Below the pieces are notes generated by a model. It had not been told where the DNA came from. It did no database searches and was given only the letters and a program-made list of their open reading frames with translations. This document shows positions 1 to 12,417 of a DNA stretch of 64,000 nt, one piece after another (position 1 is the stretch's first letter; every line of letters begins with the position of its first letter). The stretch comes from Eucalyptus grandis (Eukaryota; Streptophyta; Magnoliopsida; Myrtales; Myrtaceae): positions 39,538,112-39,602,111 of the forward strand of contig NC_052613.1 of NCBI RefSeq assembly GCF_016545825.1, in the 5' to 3' direction. Both the position numbers and the translations under genes were made by a program.

Positions 1-429
1 TTGTTTCGAGAAGCCAACACCACCATTAGACTTGCCGCTCTCAAACTAGCTATATTTGGAAGTTCTACCAAGAATAGCCGTTGAAGGCCACCTCATCCGC
101 CATGTCTCAACTAGTAGATGCTATTTGACTTGAGGGATGTTAGAGATAATTAGAGATTTCTCACAGATAAATTTCTATGTTAGAGATATTTTGATAATTC
201 TATTAATTATCCGCATCTTTCCAGATTGCACGTTTATTACATGTTTATCTCTATTTCATTGTGCATATCTTAATTGAGATATTAATTTAGGATAGTTATC
301 TAATAAAGCCTAAAATAGTTATCTAATAAAGCCTACATATAGATTGATCTATTTTTGTTATATGCTCTCTCTCTTTCTATACATTTAGCAAGTAAGTCGG
401 GATTCTCTGGAAAAAAAAAAGTGAAACTT

Positions 430-3050
430 TTGGGCAAAATCGGGATCTCTGTGCTTTTCTGTTCCTTGGGCTCGAAAGAAATTAGTTTGTAAGCTCGATT
501 AAGCTCCCCCCGGCCCCAAATGAAGGTCCAACCATCCTATACGGAAACGGCCCAAGTAATGAAGCCCGGTTTAGGCTGAACTAGGCCCATCCATTCTCCA
601 TGACAGACAGCTTTTGTTTATTCCTTTTGCTACCTCAAGACAAGGCTGAGCCTATTATGTCTATGGTCCGCCTTCACAAATGATATCTTTAGGTTGAAAA
701 AGGAACGCATGAGAGCCCGTACGTCTTTTCTTCTCCGATCTTGGCCCAGTGAAGTTAGTGGAAAAAGACCGGCTAGTGCCGAAGTAGGATGCTTAATTTG
801 AGCCGCAACTAATTTCAGTCCATTCCAAATATAGGTTTGAGGCCAATGAGCACGTTACTAAGTGCCCATCGATATACCAAAAGGCATATGATCAATATAT
901 GCTCGAAGTATTAACTTTCCTGTTTCGAGTTGATACGATGGCAGAGCAATATAACCTTAGCAGCGATCATGGCTGTGAAACAAAGAACAATCGAATTGAG
1001 CATGAGAAGACTATTGTCCTTTTTGCTCTCTCTCCCTCCTTGCACGCATGTATGTACAGAGGCTTCGTTATCTTTTTGGCCTTTTGCGAATTCCAGTGGT
1101 CAATCATGGGTATAGCCACTAAAATCCTACTCTCAATAGAACCAAAGTGGGTTAGTCATGATTTCGTTAAATCTAATGGTACGTTTTACAAATATAGGAA
1201 AAGGTAAGAAGCTTTAGTTAGACCACTTGCATGTACCATCTTAAGCTGTGAGTGAGCGCTCTGTTCAACTAAATACCTGCTGGTAACGTTATGGCGATGA
1301 TGATCACGCTGAAAGAGACACGACTTGAATTTTGCTGACCGAAGAGAAAAAAGTTCCTCCGAGGGTCCTCTCGAAAGACCCCTTTTTCGTTTCATTCAAT
1401 AAATAATGTCCAAGTTAGGTGATAACTTCATACAAACTGTCGAGTGTGTCTAGCTTTCTTTGAAAAAACCTTTTTATCTTTTGCGAGGAAAGAGACAACA
1501 GCTCCACCAATCCCTCATTTCTCTTTCTCTTTTGCCGTCACACACCTAACCCTAATAAACTGAATCGCCCTCCATGACTTTTATTGTGAAAGAGCTCTTG
1601 CCTGCGGCAACAGGAACTCCTGTTCAAACTTTTGGACCAAGCTTCTTTTCGATCTGCTAATAATTAAGGGGTCTCAGCGAACTCCAACGACCTTTTATGA
1701 CCGGTCAAAGCAAATTCATCTTGAAAAGGGAGGTCGCTTCAAGCACGACATTATACATCGACCATTGATAGCTTCACTCGAGTCTCGTTTATGGTGAAGG
1801 GTTAAATTTCAAAGAGAGGGGATCCTATGATTAATTCCAGTTATTATATTAGTGATTTTACTGCGTGTCTAGGAGACATGACTTGACCTTTGCCGACATT
1901 TTTCGGCTGCATTTCACCTGCATATCTGACCCTAACTGGGGTTTGAAAGTGGGGTGTGTGTCTTGTCGAACTTCATTTTTCACGTCTAATGTGTTGAATC
2001 ACCGAAACCGTCTATTACCACTACAGCACTAGCTACACACGACCACATTCGTCTCCAAGACTTCTTAAACATGACATAATATGATAAACACGTGATTTTA
2101 AAATGGCAAGTCTCATGTGAGATCCACCTAAATTGATGAATATGCAAATATCATATATTCGATGAATTTTAGTAGACATATGAGTATAAAATCACTCTTC
2201 ATCGTTTAAGAGAATAGACTTCATGACTTCCTCGGTGAATTGAGTTGTGAGAATATGGTATATGAATGCTTTAAGATTGCACTCGCATATATCCAACTCT
2301 TCATATTAATTATATGAACATAACATCTCAATTAGTGATTCATTAATTTTTTTTTTTTTGGATAAAGTCAATTAAAATGGAAATATGAAATCATCGTTTT
2401 AAATATGCTATAACCCTAATCGGTACCTAGACATAGCCAAAGACCGAGGAATGAACTGCCAAATTCAAGATTCAGTACATTATTCGAATGATTCGGTCAT
2501 TTGAGTAACCCTCAAAACACCAATTATAATCGCACATGCTACTGGCTATGGCTACGTTAGGAGACTTAACTACTAGGGCCTGTATTTAAGGATGGGTAGC
2601 GGTACAGAGAGCGGAAAAAATAAGGGAGAAGTAGGGGATTGGAGAAGCGTTGGAGTAAGCCCAAAGTAAAGAACGACTCAAACTGAAATAAGAGGAAAGC
2701 GGAAGAAACACGGTCCCAGGATCCCTCTAGAGGATCACAAGTTTGGCCTGGCGTATAGGTCACTCCCATACGTACAATTCAAACATCTCAACTGCCAAAA
2801 TGAATTTTGTAGATGCCCGCAATGGCATGCATGGTGTCGACAAACTTTCCAAACCCTAAAGTTGGCCAAACCATCAAGCGGCTTCTGTTTCATTCAGAGT
2901 CAAAAAGTCCCTGCCAAAGAATATGCTGTTGTGCCAATTTTGTCGCCTTTTTCTCTCTGAAAATCGTGGTGCAGGTCCCCGCACCTTTCAGAATCTTTTT
3001 TGGTTCCGCGAATTTATTAGCCGGACTCGGATCCTTCTCATTTAGTTGAG
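430..3050. other. Non-genic stretch, organelle-like composition
   Basis: I find no convincing gene in the first 3.4 kb. The stretch from about 430 to 2020, and again about 2560-3050, is less AT-rich than the rest of the left flank. It has a mixed-base texture with short purine and pyrimidine runs that reminds me of plant mitochondrial intergenic DNA. The short open frames here (for example 899-1207) have no recognisable domain. A nuclear insertion of mitochondrial DNA is therefore a guess from texture, not from an identified mitochondrial gene. Positions 1-430 and 2020-2560 are AT-rich and featureless. Confidence 0.25.
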
Positions 3051-3479
3051 CGAATACTGGGTCCACATTTAAGTTTGAAATGAAAGTTGTCGTGTCATGA
3101 GACAGATTCAATTGAAGTACACCAGAGTCTGACAACATGAATCCCCTTAGCTCTAGGAAAGCTAAGTTGAATTAATCGTTTGAAACAACTTTAATCCTTG
3201 AGAAGCGTTTGCCTTAAATTACGAAATTGAAAGCGAATTGCATCTGCCAGGAAAAGTGGTGGAGCAATGTTAAGCATACTACATCAAGCGTAAAACGCTA
3301 AACGGCGCGGCGCCATCCGAATAGGCGTTATTCATAAGTGGATTAAGAGTACAATCACTTTAAAATACATGCGCTTATATCGTATTCGTCAGCTTCAATT
3401 TGACTTTATATTCGATCCGTTCACTTATATTCCGGCGCATGCGCTTTATCTCACTGATGAAATCAGCAATACGAAGCAT

Positions 3480-4090
3480 GAGGTCATGTATCTAAGATAG
3501 TAAAGTGAATATAATCCTCGGGGGACAAGGAGGCCGTGTATAGATTTTCTTTTTTGGCTCGGGAGGAGGAGGAGGAGGAGGAGGAGGAGGAGGAGTCAAC
3601 GATCTTCGCTGCCGGGCATGGGAACGACGTGAGACCCGGAGCACGTGCGGCATACCTCCCCGCACATGCGCGCGAGAGAACGCTGCCCATGTGCTCCCGC
3701 CGCACCGCCTCTCGCTCCCCTCGGGACAAGTGTCGCGCAGCGAGGAGGGGAGGGAGGGTGGGGGAGATGCGACGCGCTACACGTGTGGGAGTTGGGCGGG
3801 GCACTAGATTTCCTCCACGTGTCCCGCGACCTCGACCGCTCCCGCATGTGACTCGCACCTAATCGCTCGCCCCATGTGCGGCTCCGCAAAGGGACAAAAC
3901 CCCGTTCGGCCCCGGCGGACATTGAACATCGACGTGCTGACAAATTCGTTGTTTGCTTCTGGGAACGTCCTCGTCGGCCTTCCGTTTCGTGTTTGTTTTT
4001 GTAACGAGTTTTTGGATGTACATTTTCAAACGGATCGCCTAAAGCCTACACCGCCTAAGCCCCGTCCGACCACCACCGTTCATTAGCGAG
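3480..4090. other. GC-rich island with ACGTG-type motifs
   Basis: This is an unusually GC-rich block for the window, containing several CACGTG/CACGTGT-like words around 3640, 3780 and 3815 and many CpG dinucleotides. It starts with a GGA trinucleotide microsatellite. Overlapping open frames occur on both strands, as expected of GC-rich DNA, and none has a recognisable domain. It could be a promoter or CpG island of a gene I cannot see, or simply a GC-rich repeat. AT-rich DNA without recognisable features follows to about 4900. Confidence 0.35.
3562..3595 (+). repeat. (GGA)n microsatellite
   Basis: About eleven uninterrupted GGA units. It sits at the left edge of the GC-rich island and is probably polymorphic in length. 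Confidence 0.9.
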
Positions 4091-4930
4091 TTCTGCGGGC
4101 GAATAATGTGTTCTTTTTTTTATTTTAAGGAACTTGAAGCATTCTAGTGGCCGCTAGCTCGAGAGAAGAAAAAAGGGGAAAGCATTCATATTTCTCGATG
4201 AGTTTTTTGTTTTTGTTTTTTTTTACTGACTTTGTCGTGTTGATGTAACAATCTAACAACCGTGTTTTTTTATTTATTTATTTATGTTGGCACCTAGTTC
4301 TCTCAAAAGTAGCCCGCTCCGTTTTTCAGTTTTGGAGTTCTGTCTGAAGATATCATTGCCTAGAGTAATGGTGCGATCTGCATCCCACGATTTGCTAAGG
4401 AAACTGGACGACCTTTTTCTTCAGTTTCCTTGGGAAATAAAATCCGACATAAATAACAAAATTTTGCTAAAAGTACGTTTAAAGGGAAAAAAAAATCTAA
4501 AACTATTAATGGTCAAAATTCAGGTAATCACAAATATGATTTTTTGGCCAACAAAAAATGAGACTTTATACTTGATTTTAGCATATATTAAAAAAAAAAA
4601 CCACAAAAGAAATATGACCTGAAGAATTAGTTAAATTTTGCGGTACACAAATTGGGCGAGTAAGAAAGAGACTTTGGACACTATTTCGCATACAATAAAG
4701 AACCCCCAAAAATAAAAAAAAAAACATTTTGACTTGAAAACTTGATATTGGTTAAAGGGTAATGAAATGATTCTCACATTTTGGCCGCCAAACAATATTT
4801 TATTATTTTTAAAAGTTGCGGTAGAATCCTTTATATATTATTTACTGTTTGGATATTATTTACTTAGATTTGTTTCTTTAAATAATCCCTCGGCCTCTCA
4901 AATTTCTTATTTATCTAATATGGTCTTTAG

Positions 4931-5526
4931 CCGGCTCATCTTTCCTTCTATATAATTCTGGTGCCCATATAACATAATGCAAGAATTGTGGTCAAAAGCT
5001 CATTGTTACAATTTGAGCATAGACCGATATGCAAGCTGTATTCCAATGAAAAATGCCGATGTAATTGCCATGCGGACCATTTTAATAAAATTCTTTTTCA
5101 AAAAAATAGATAAAGAAAGTGGGGGTAGATTCTCTTTGGAGCAAGGTCCATGAATTCACTGATCTCATCGCCTATCGAAAGTTCATGCGTCTCCTACTAT
5201 ATTCTAGCATGTGACCAATTCCAGAATAGCCGGCTCATCTTTCCTTCTATATAATCCTATTGCCCATATAACATAATGTAAGAATTGTGGTCAAAAGCTC
5301 ATTGTTACAATTTGAGCAGAGACTGTCATGCAAGCTGTACTCTAATGAAAAATGCCGATGTAATTGCCATGTCAACCATTTTAAGAAAAATCTTTGAAAA
5401 AAAAAATAGATAAAGAAAGAGGGTTAGATTCTCTTTGGAGCAAGGTCCATGAATTTACTGATCTCGTTGCCTATCGAAAGTTCATGCTTCTCCTACTATA
5501 TTCTAGTATGCGACCAATTCCATAAC
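4931..5526 (+). repeat. Tandem direct repeat, two 299-bp units
   Basis: The word CCGGCTCATCTTTCC occurs at 4931 and again at 5230, a period of 299 bp. The whole unit repeats with scattered substitutions and a small A-run length difference. Neither copy contains an open frame of note. The second copy ends where similarity stops, near 5526. The 5527-6270 stretch that follows shows no gene I can support. Confidence 0.85.
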
Positions 5527-6270
5527 AGCAACCTACGCTAATCTGCACCCTCTCACTAGGGCCCAAAAAAGGAGATAAACACAGAAAACAGGAGTTGCGG
5601 AAGAACCCCTCGCAAGAGCTGGTGAGGAGCCACGTGGCACCCACCCATTATTCTTTTGCACGAGCTCGCATGATTAGGCGGACAGGTAAAGTCGTTACAA
5701 GTTAGGAAGCTCAGGAGGTAATAGGGGTAACTGGTCTCCACTTTTATGGACCGTTCTTCAATGGCCAGCGGGCTCGTATTTACCGCAATGCCCCTACCTT
5801 GCGGCTGCCTTTTTAGCCACCATCTCCCCCTACCAGCATAGAATAACGACGTTGCGGAATAGCGGACGGATTCGACAAGCGAGTTTTTTTTTTTTCTTTT
5901 TCAGTTTTCACGTCCGCTTTTCGCCTTTGGACTTCGTGCCTAGGCCTCAACACATGGTCCTACGGTGAGAATTAAGTGTGGATCGTGTGGCCGGCCGCAT
6001 GTGCGTCTTTAGGGCGCATTAGACAGACACGAATGTCTCCGTTTTCTTGCTAATGTTGTGATGAACGAGTCTTGATCAAGAACGAGCATTGGATGACACG
6101 GGAAGAATTGAGGGGACACCGCACATGCACCTCTTGATCCTGGATCCTGCTGGGACTTTGTGAAGCACAACTCGTTAATCGAGAAAGGACTGATGTGCGC
6201 CACATCAGATTGAATCTTATCTTAGATTGTTGCTTTTCGAGACTTGTGTTGCATGGACATCTTTTTTAAG

Positions 6271-6671
6271 GAGTGTTTGTTTGAGAAAAAAAGTCGTTTG
6301 CAAATTAGTGTTTTAGATTTTCATGCATTTAATTTGAAGAAAATGATCAGTTAATGGAAAATCATTCACGTTATAAAAAATATGCATATTTAAAGTTAAG
6401 AAAGTCAAGTTACATATTTACACTTTGAGCGTGTAATCCCTAACCTTATTATGATGATTTATTTTATTATCTAGAACTTGCTTATTTTAAATTTGTCTCT
6501 GAATTGTCTTGGTTTGCAGTTGGATTGTGTTTCTCTATTGTATATCCATAAAAATGAATGAAATGTTTATATGACAAAAAAATAAAATAAAATTCCTTGA
6601 CCTAAAAAGAGGAAAACATTTTCTTGAAAAATGATTTTTGAAAAAGTATTTTCCTTGAAATAAACACACTC
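6271..6671. mobile_element. MITE with GAGTGTTTGTTT-type inverted ends
   Basis: The left end reads GAGTGTTTGTTTGAG. The right end, read on the minus strand, begins GAGTGTGTTTATTTCAAGG, giving imperfect terminal inverted repeats around about 400 bp of AT-rich DNA without coding capacity. Ends of this type are common in plant hAT-like MITEs. I could not identify a clean target duplication, so the exact ends are approximate. The interval to 9130 is AT-rich intergenic DNA with a CA/AAAAG microsatellite at about 8740-8785 and no recognised gene. Confidence 0.55.
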
Positions 6672-9131
6672 TTGGACATATTTTGTTTTCTAATTTCTCT
6701 ACCTAAACTGAAAATGGATGCATGCACAAAATATCGAAGCTACTTCAAGAGAGACTTAAATTATGCTAGCAGTGTGAGGTGTGAGTTTTTCTTTAATCAT
6801 GTGTGGTGTCAATTCGAATAGATATTGCTTGTCCCTCAACTGTCGGCCCGCAACTTTATAAAAGCTTATTGCACCATTTCCAAAAGATCAACTTAGATTT
6901 ACAAGCCACGCAACCAATCACGGGCTCTAGGTTTTAAACCTGAGGTGCATATATCACGATCATAGGTATCCGGCACATATTTAAAATAACATTATTTGAT
7001 TAAATTCTCATGAAATTGGAAAAAAAAAAGATAAGAAAAGAAATGAAGACAAAGTATGTAGCTTTGTAAATGTGACCACGGTATAAAGCAAAAGATAGGA
7101 GAACATGCACTCACCAACTTGATTAATGCCTAAATCATTAGATTATGTAGAAAGAAGTCGAACATGCCATTATTATTGCGCTCGTACAAACTTATATAAG
7201 CTGTTAGATACATTGAACTCTTAGAGGGCATTAATGATTTATTTTAATCTCAATAAGCAGCTTTTGTCGTTTATGAGGCCGCCATTTAAAAATTTAGCGG
7301 CCTTGTCCGCTTCCTACTCAGAAGAGAACCGGCAATTATATATGTTGGGAAACTATTATAATGCTAAAGGGCTTATATATATTCTTTAACGCAAGGTTGT
7401 GGGGTAGATGCATGCTACTACTATGAAGGAATAGTTACATAATTTTCTAATGCATATATAACATCATTATTAGGAGATCAATACGACGGAGGTTGAGGCT
7501 GGCACTGTACTTGTAACGACACTTTGAGTTGTCGTTTTGCCGCCCATGTGTAAACAGAAACTGGGTGCTTGAGATAACCGGATTAGCATGCAAAGTTCCG
7601 AAGCCGCTCGTGGTGGATTAAATATATATATAAATAAATAAATGTTCTGTTTTTTCTTCTTCTTTTTTTCTCTGTGTATGGAAATCTTGATTCGTGTTCG
7701 TGGTCTGTGTCAGGATTCCTGTTCATTGTCCGTCTCGGGACGAGGTTTAGGGCTCTTAATTTATAGTTAAAGAATAATTATATTAAGGATGAAGATAAAG
7801 CGCTGATCTAAGAGAGCCAGAAGAAAACTTCTCTCGCGACATGTGGATTGGAACCGCCTTATAAATGGCCAAAAAGATGGCATAAGCTCATTAAAAAAGA
7901 AAAAGAAAAAATCTAAAGCGTTCGCCACTGCCAAGATACATCTGTATCTTCGTTTTCTTTTTTTTTTTTTTTAATGAACAGATGGATAGATTGATATAAT
8001 GACTTGGTGTAGCCAAGAAACTAAAGTATTCTCCAAGTCATCATAAATTTCTGACTCACAAAATGAATTTTCAACTTCTTTTTTACAGCGGTCAACTCCA
8101 AGCGGAAATTTCTCGAGGTAAAAAAGGCTACAAAGAAAGGGAAGACGCATGGGAAAGAGTTATGGAATGGAGTAGGATAGCAATATATATTATGTAATAA
8201 GGTCTAATAAGTCAACCATTTATACGGTTGAGATCAGTTTTCTTGGGCAGTTCACAGGCAATCTAGCCCCGTCCTAGATGAATTAACAAGTATAAACAAA
8301 TGGGTCCAGACTTCCAATTAAAAATTGTCAATCTCTAAGTACTTTTCATCTTTAAAAAGAATTTCGGTGCTTCAATTCAATTGGTCCAAAACCAAACCCT
8401 AATGATGTATCCAACTTATGAATGCTTTACTCTTTCTTTTGACCCAATGCTTTGCCTAAACATATAGATTTTCCCGTTAAATCATTACAAGCCATTAGAA
8501 CAAAATTTGGATCGTCTACATTCAACTATATATAGACGTGGAATTCAAAGCAATCCACAAACAGGACCGATCATGAAAGTTCTTGCAAAAAGGTCGCCGA
8601 AAGGAAATAAAATTTGAAAAAATTGGTTATTGGTGGAAACTTACTGTAACAAAACCGCATAGCGAGAGAACAGCTAAGCTCTCTTAGGAGAGGCTCTTTT
8701 GACCGAACCGGCCGTTACGTTTTCTAATGGCATTTCCACACAAAACACACACACACAAAAAGAAAAAGAAAAAGAAAAAGAAAAGGTGAAGAGAAAATAT
8801 ACACAAGGAAAATCTAACAGGATTTGGTCATTGACCCATTATACACAAGCTGCATATACACGATTGCACTACATTTATGGGCATGATTTGTCTTTTTTAT
8901 GGCAATAAGAGACAAGAGTCCTTAAAAAGTGGGGTGGTTTCCAATGAAATTCCATGTTTCACAGAGAGTGGAAAATGGAATCTGGGAATTTTCTTTCCCC
9001 ATTTCTTATTCAATGGGGAAGGTTTTGGGCATTCCTTATTTAATTTAATTTCATGCTTGGATGTGGACTTGGTTCCCTGGACCTTTATGGTAAAGCCACC
9101 TCCGCCGCTTGTCTTATGTGCCTCATCTTCT

Positions 9132-9138
9132 TATAAAT
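9132..9138 (+). promoter_or_regulatory. Probable TATA box of DUF1635 gene
   Basis: TATAAAT lies about 140 bp before the proposed start codon. It is followed by a C/T-rich leader (9165-9225) of the kind common in plant 5' UTRs. The position fits, but the transcription start is not proven. Confidence 0.5.
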
Positions 9139-9275
9139 GAGCCACTGGTCACCTTTGATTTAACTCCCCAAATTCCTCGAATTTCCTCCATCCTTTCTTC
9201 CTTCATACTTCTCTGCGAATCTCTATCTGCATAGGAGAAGTCAAACAGGAGAAAGGAGAAAGGTGAAAGGTCGCA

Positions 9276-11057
9276 ATGGAAGACATGGATGAGTTGGGTT
9301 CCTTGTGGAGTTGTCAAGAGGTTTGTGTTTCCTCCACAGTCCTTGCTTTCAGGCATTCAAAGACTTGTATTTGATTCATGCGTGCATTCCATCGCCATGT
9401 CAAAACTGCTTTCTTTTGGTTCCCCGGATGAGTGAAAGCCGTTGATTTAAAACTGGGATAATCTGAATTCTCGGCCTTTAATTGAATTTTGTCTTCAATT
9501 GCTTTCCAAGGTCGCTTTCAGACAGCTCGTGGGGATGATTAGCGTTCTTTCTTCTTGGGTTTTCCATGAACACAAAATGCTTGCGCTTGCATATGTTTCC
9601 CTGTGTAGTGAGCTTGGAATTGGAAGTGATTCGTTCTCCTGAAGATCTGCCGGTGCCCCTTTTTGGTTGCAAATTGAACAAGTGTTTAATAGCTATTAAT
9701 AAGAGCCATGTTGGCTTTGATGTCTACCTGAGATTTTTTCAGGCTCTAGCCTAGTAAAGCCCACCCCACATTTTTCCCCCTTCAAAGATCGATGCTTTTC
9801 TATTTTCTGTATTTCCTGCGAATGCATGAAGCCTCGATAGATAGAATCCAAAATATATTATGGCGGGCCCATTTCATGATTTTTAATGTATCTGCCAACG
9901 AAGACTTTTGAACAGTTTTTCTGGTGCAAATCCAAAAAAATTTCATGAGTTCGGTATAACTACCTTTGTTTAAAATGGTTTTGATTTACCGCAATTATTG
10001 ATGTATAGCTTCGTAGTCTTTCATTCAAAGTCTAGATGCATCTTTCTTCTCTTCGTTCTATTCCCTGGATCAGCTGGTTTCTGCTTCTTTTTTCTGTACT
10101 TTCGGTTTCATGTTAAAAGAATTCATTTCGAATCAACAGAACATGGAGGAGTTGAAGCAGAAGATCCTATGCAATAGCCTGGAGCTTGAGGCAGTGAAAA
10201 TGGAAGCGAGCGAAAAACTGGAAAAGTACAAGGAGCATGCGAAGCACCTGGTCAACCTCCTGAAGATTGCTTACCAGGAAAGAGATGAAGCCAGAGATCA
10301 GCTTCAGAAGCTGACCAACAAGCTCACTTCTCAAAGCATCAATGACATATCATCCTTGTTCTCTCAACAAAAACACCCTGATGGCTTTCTCATGCCGGTT
10401 AAAGCGAACTCGGGCTTAACTGAATCTAGCAGCCTCTCCGATACCTATAACAATCACCGCTCGCATGGCTCATCCCCTGTGAATTCGTTCCTGGATGCGG
10501 TTTCTTCACCTGACTTGTCGAACATTAACGTGGTCGATTCCGGTAGCATGGGCTTCATCAATCAGCCTTATGGTCAGGAATATAGCGGTGCTATGACTAG
10601 TGGTTCGATCTCCTTTGTGAATGCTAAATTCGACCGAGCATCAGTCATTATCGATGATCTTGTCAAGGGAAAAGCCCTGCCTCAGAAGGGCAGGCTCTTG
10701 CAGGCCGTGATTGGGGCTGGTCCTCTACTCCAGACGCTCCTCGTGGCAGGGCCGCTACCTCGGTGGCGGAATCCTCCTCCTCTCCAACAATTCAAAATCC
10801 CACCTGTTTCAGTGAAAAGTTGTGACCTGGCAAATGCTTGTCTCAAAACTGGTGCAAATGCTAGCAACTACCTGCTGACAACTATGAACCAATCCCCACA
10901 TCCTGATGTTTCTCGCGTGTCGTCACATATGTGCTCGGCCTCAGTACTGAACTTTGCTGGTGGGGCTGGCTTGTATCAGGGTCATGGGTGGCTAATGCCT
11001 TCGGTTGGCGGTGTCGGTAATCAGATTCCAGCGGGAAAGAGGCAGAGGTTCCAATGA
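9276..11057 (+). CDS. DUF1635 family protein (two exons)
   Basis: Exons are 9276-9320 and 10140-11057, giving a predicted 320-residue protein. The short first exon encodes MEDMDELGSLWSCQE and ends at a GAG/GTTTGT donor. The second begins after an AACAG acceptor, so the join reads ...WSCQE-NMEELKQK..., matching the conserved opening of this plant family as I remember it. The ATG at 10110 lies in the intron and is not the likely start. Residues about 16-80 form a charged helical segment (EELKQK, KMEASEKLEKYKEHAK, ERDEARDQLQKL) typical of a coiled coil. The remainder is Ser/Asn-rich and disordered, ending in a basic GKRQRFQ tail that could act in nuclear targeting. The family is plant-specific with no established biochemical role. 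The gene appears intact. The 819-bp intron is AT-rich. Confidence 0.8.
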
Positions 11058-11862
11058 CGGGAGGCTTTTCTTTCTTTTGTTTAGGCAAATCCTGGTATAA
11101 GGTGTAAATGCATAGCGCTGTTTTTTTGTCCTGGTGTGAATGGTATGTAGTTTACTACTAGTTAGTTTGTGCATATGGAGGTGTCCTTAGTATATCAAAT
11201 TCTCATGCATCTGATTCTGGCTGACATATTTCTGAATTTAGACCAGAAAGCTGCTCCGATTTCTTGGTCTTTTACTTGACATTGCTTAAACGAATACTTG
11301 TCAAGATAGAACAGATGACGATGGTTGGATGTTAAAGTTTTCCATTTCTTCCTAGAACTTCCTTGTCTCATGAGTTTGTTTAGTACGCGTCACTCTCCCG
11401 AAGATCTCATGGTCACTCTTCGCTTCTAGAAATAAGAAGCCAAGCGGTGAGTGCGCACCATTCATGTCTAAACGATGACAGGCGATATGGCCAATACAAA
11501 TGTCTGTTGTTTGTTGATGTTCACCTCAACTGATAAAAAGGTATGATTTACATTATCTTGGATTGTTATAAATTGTATCTTTGATATCATCTACACCAAA
11601 GACAAACAAATGCATGCGCCGATTTTCATAATCATGACTCGAACTGCATTGTTGTTACCTCGGTGCAATCGACTCATCGTGAGTTCACTCTTGGCCAAAA
11701 ATGAAAACCTTCATTGCTTCAGAGAATGTTCCGCGGCATAGAGAACTTGGGACAAATAATTCCGACGCAATGAAGGCGAGCCAGGAAGATGACCATCCGT
11801 AAGCCATCTGAGCATGATAATGCAGCAATTGATACAATTGATTCAAACTTCACCATCAGAAG

Positions 11863-12417
11863 ATGCCTTCAAGTCCTGGTTCAATCTCACCCACGGCACT
11901 TGATGGCAGCTACCCTCCTCACGAAAATCCACTGGTGATCTTCCCGGTTGTGTTCTTATGCACCGTCTTCCTCCTCTTCAGCTACTCCTCGATCTTGCAA
12001 CGGTTTCATCTCCCCGCCTTCTCAAGAAACCGGGCCCCAAGGCGGAAGCTCCTGAATGACGCCAACCCGGACGATCCATCCCTTTGGCCTTCAGTTCCAC
12101 AGCCACGGCTTGGACTCCTTCACCTTGCACAACCTGCCGACCGCTCGGTTCTGCAAGAAGTAAGTGGAGATGACGAAGCCAAGCACCAGCACTGAGTGCG
12201 CGGTTTGAAGCATTTGCCAAACTGCGCTCACAAGTTCCATGTTGCTTGCATCGACACTTGGTTTCGGCTCCACTCTAATTGTCCGCTGCGCAGGGCTCAA
12301 GTTGTGTGCCATTTGAACGTCCAGAGCGAGAGCGTCGTGTCTGTGCGGAGTCTGATGGAGACGCTCGATAGAGAAGACTTCGTCAATGAGAGGGCAAGTA
12401 GCCAAAGCCATTACTAG
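11863..12417 (+). pseudogene. RING-H2 finger ATL-type E3 ligase pseudogene
   Basis: The ATG at 11863 opens a frame with a short N-terminus and one membrane segment (about residues 24-44, IFPVVFLCTVFLLFSY), as in ATL ubiquitin ligases. Near 12090 the frame slips. In another frame one reads the ATL 'GLD' region (HGLDSFTLHNLP) and then a stop at the end of ...RFCKK. The RING follows at about 12190-12300 but is damaged. The first half is deleted between ECAV and KHLPNC, and the last zinc-binding cysteine of NCPLCR has become arginine (CPLRRA). The remaining part [14 protein letters not shown] keeps the H2 histidines. With frameshifts, a stop, a deletion and a lost ligand, this is a dead single-exon gene. 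Confidence 0.85.

Noticed and set aside
2719..2736. GGATCCCTCTAGAGGATC resembles a cloning-vector polylinker
   Set aside because: It has an extra base and lacks the adjoining polylinker sites. The flanks look like plant DNA, so it is probably a chance palindrome.
3484..3943. Overlapping 100-125 codon frames on both strands
   Set aside because: They lie in a GC-rich block with few stops; compositions are Arg/Ser/Pro-rich shadows of each other and show no domain.
10110..10139. ATG at 10110 as start of the DUF1635 gene
   Set aside because: It lies upstream of a good AACAG acceptor, and the short exon at 9276-9320 supplies the conserved family N-terminus in frame.
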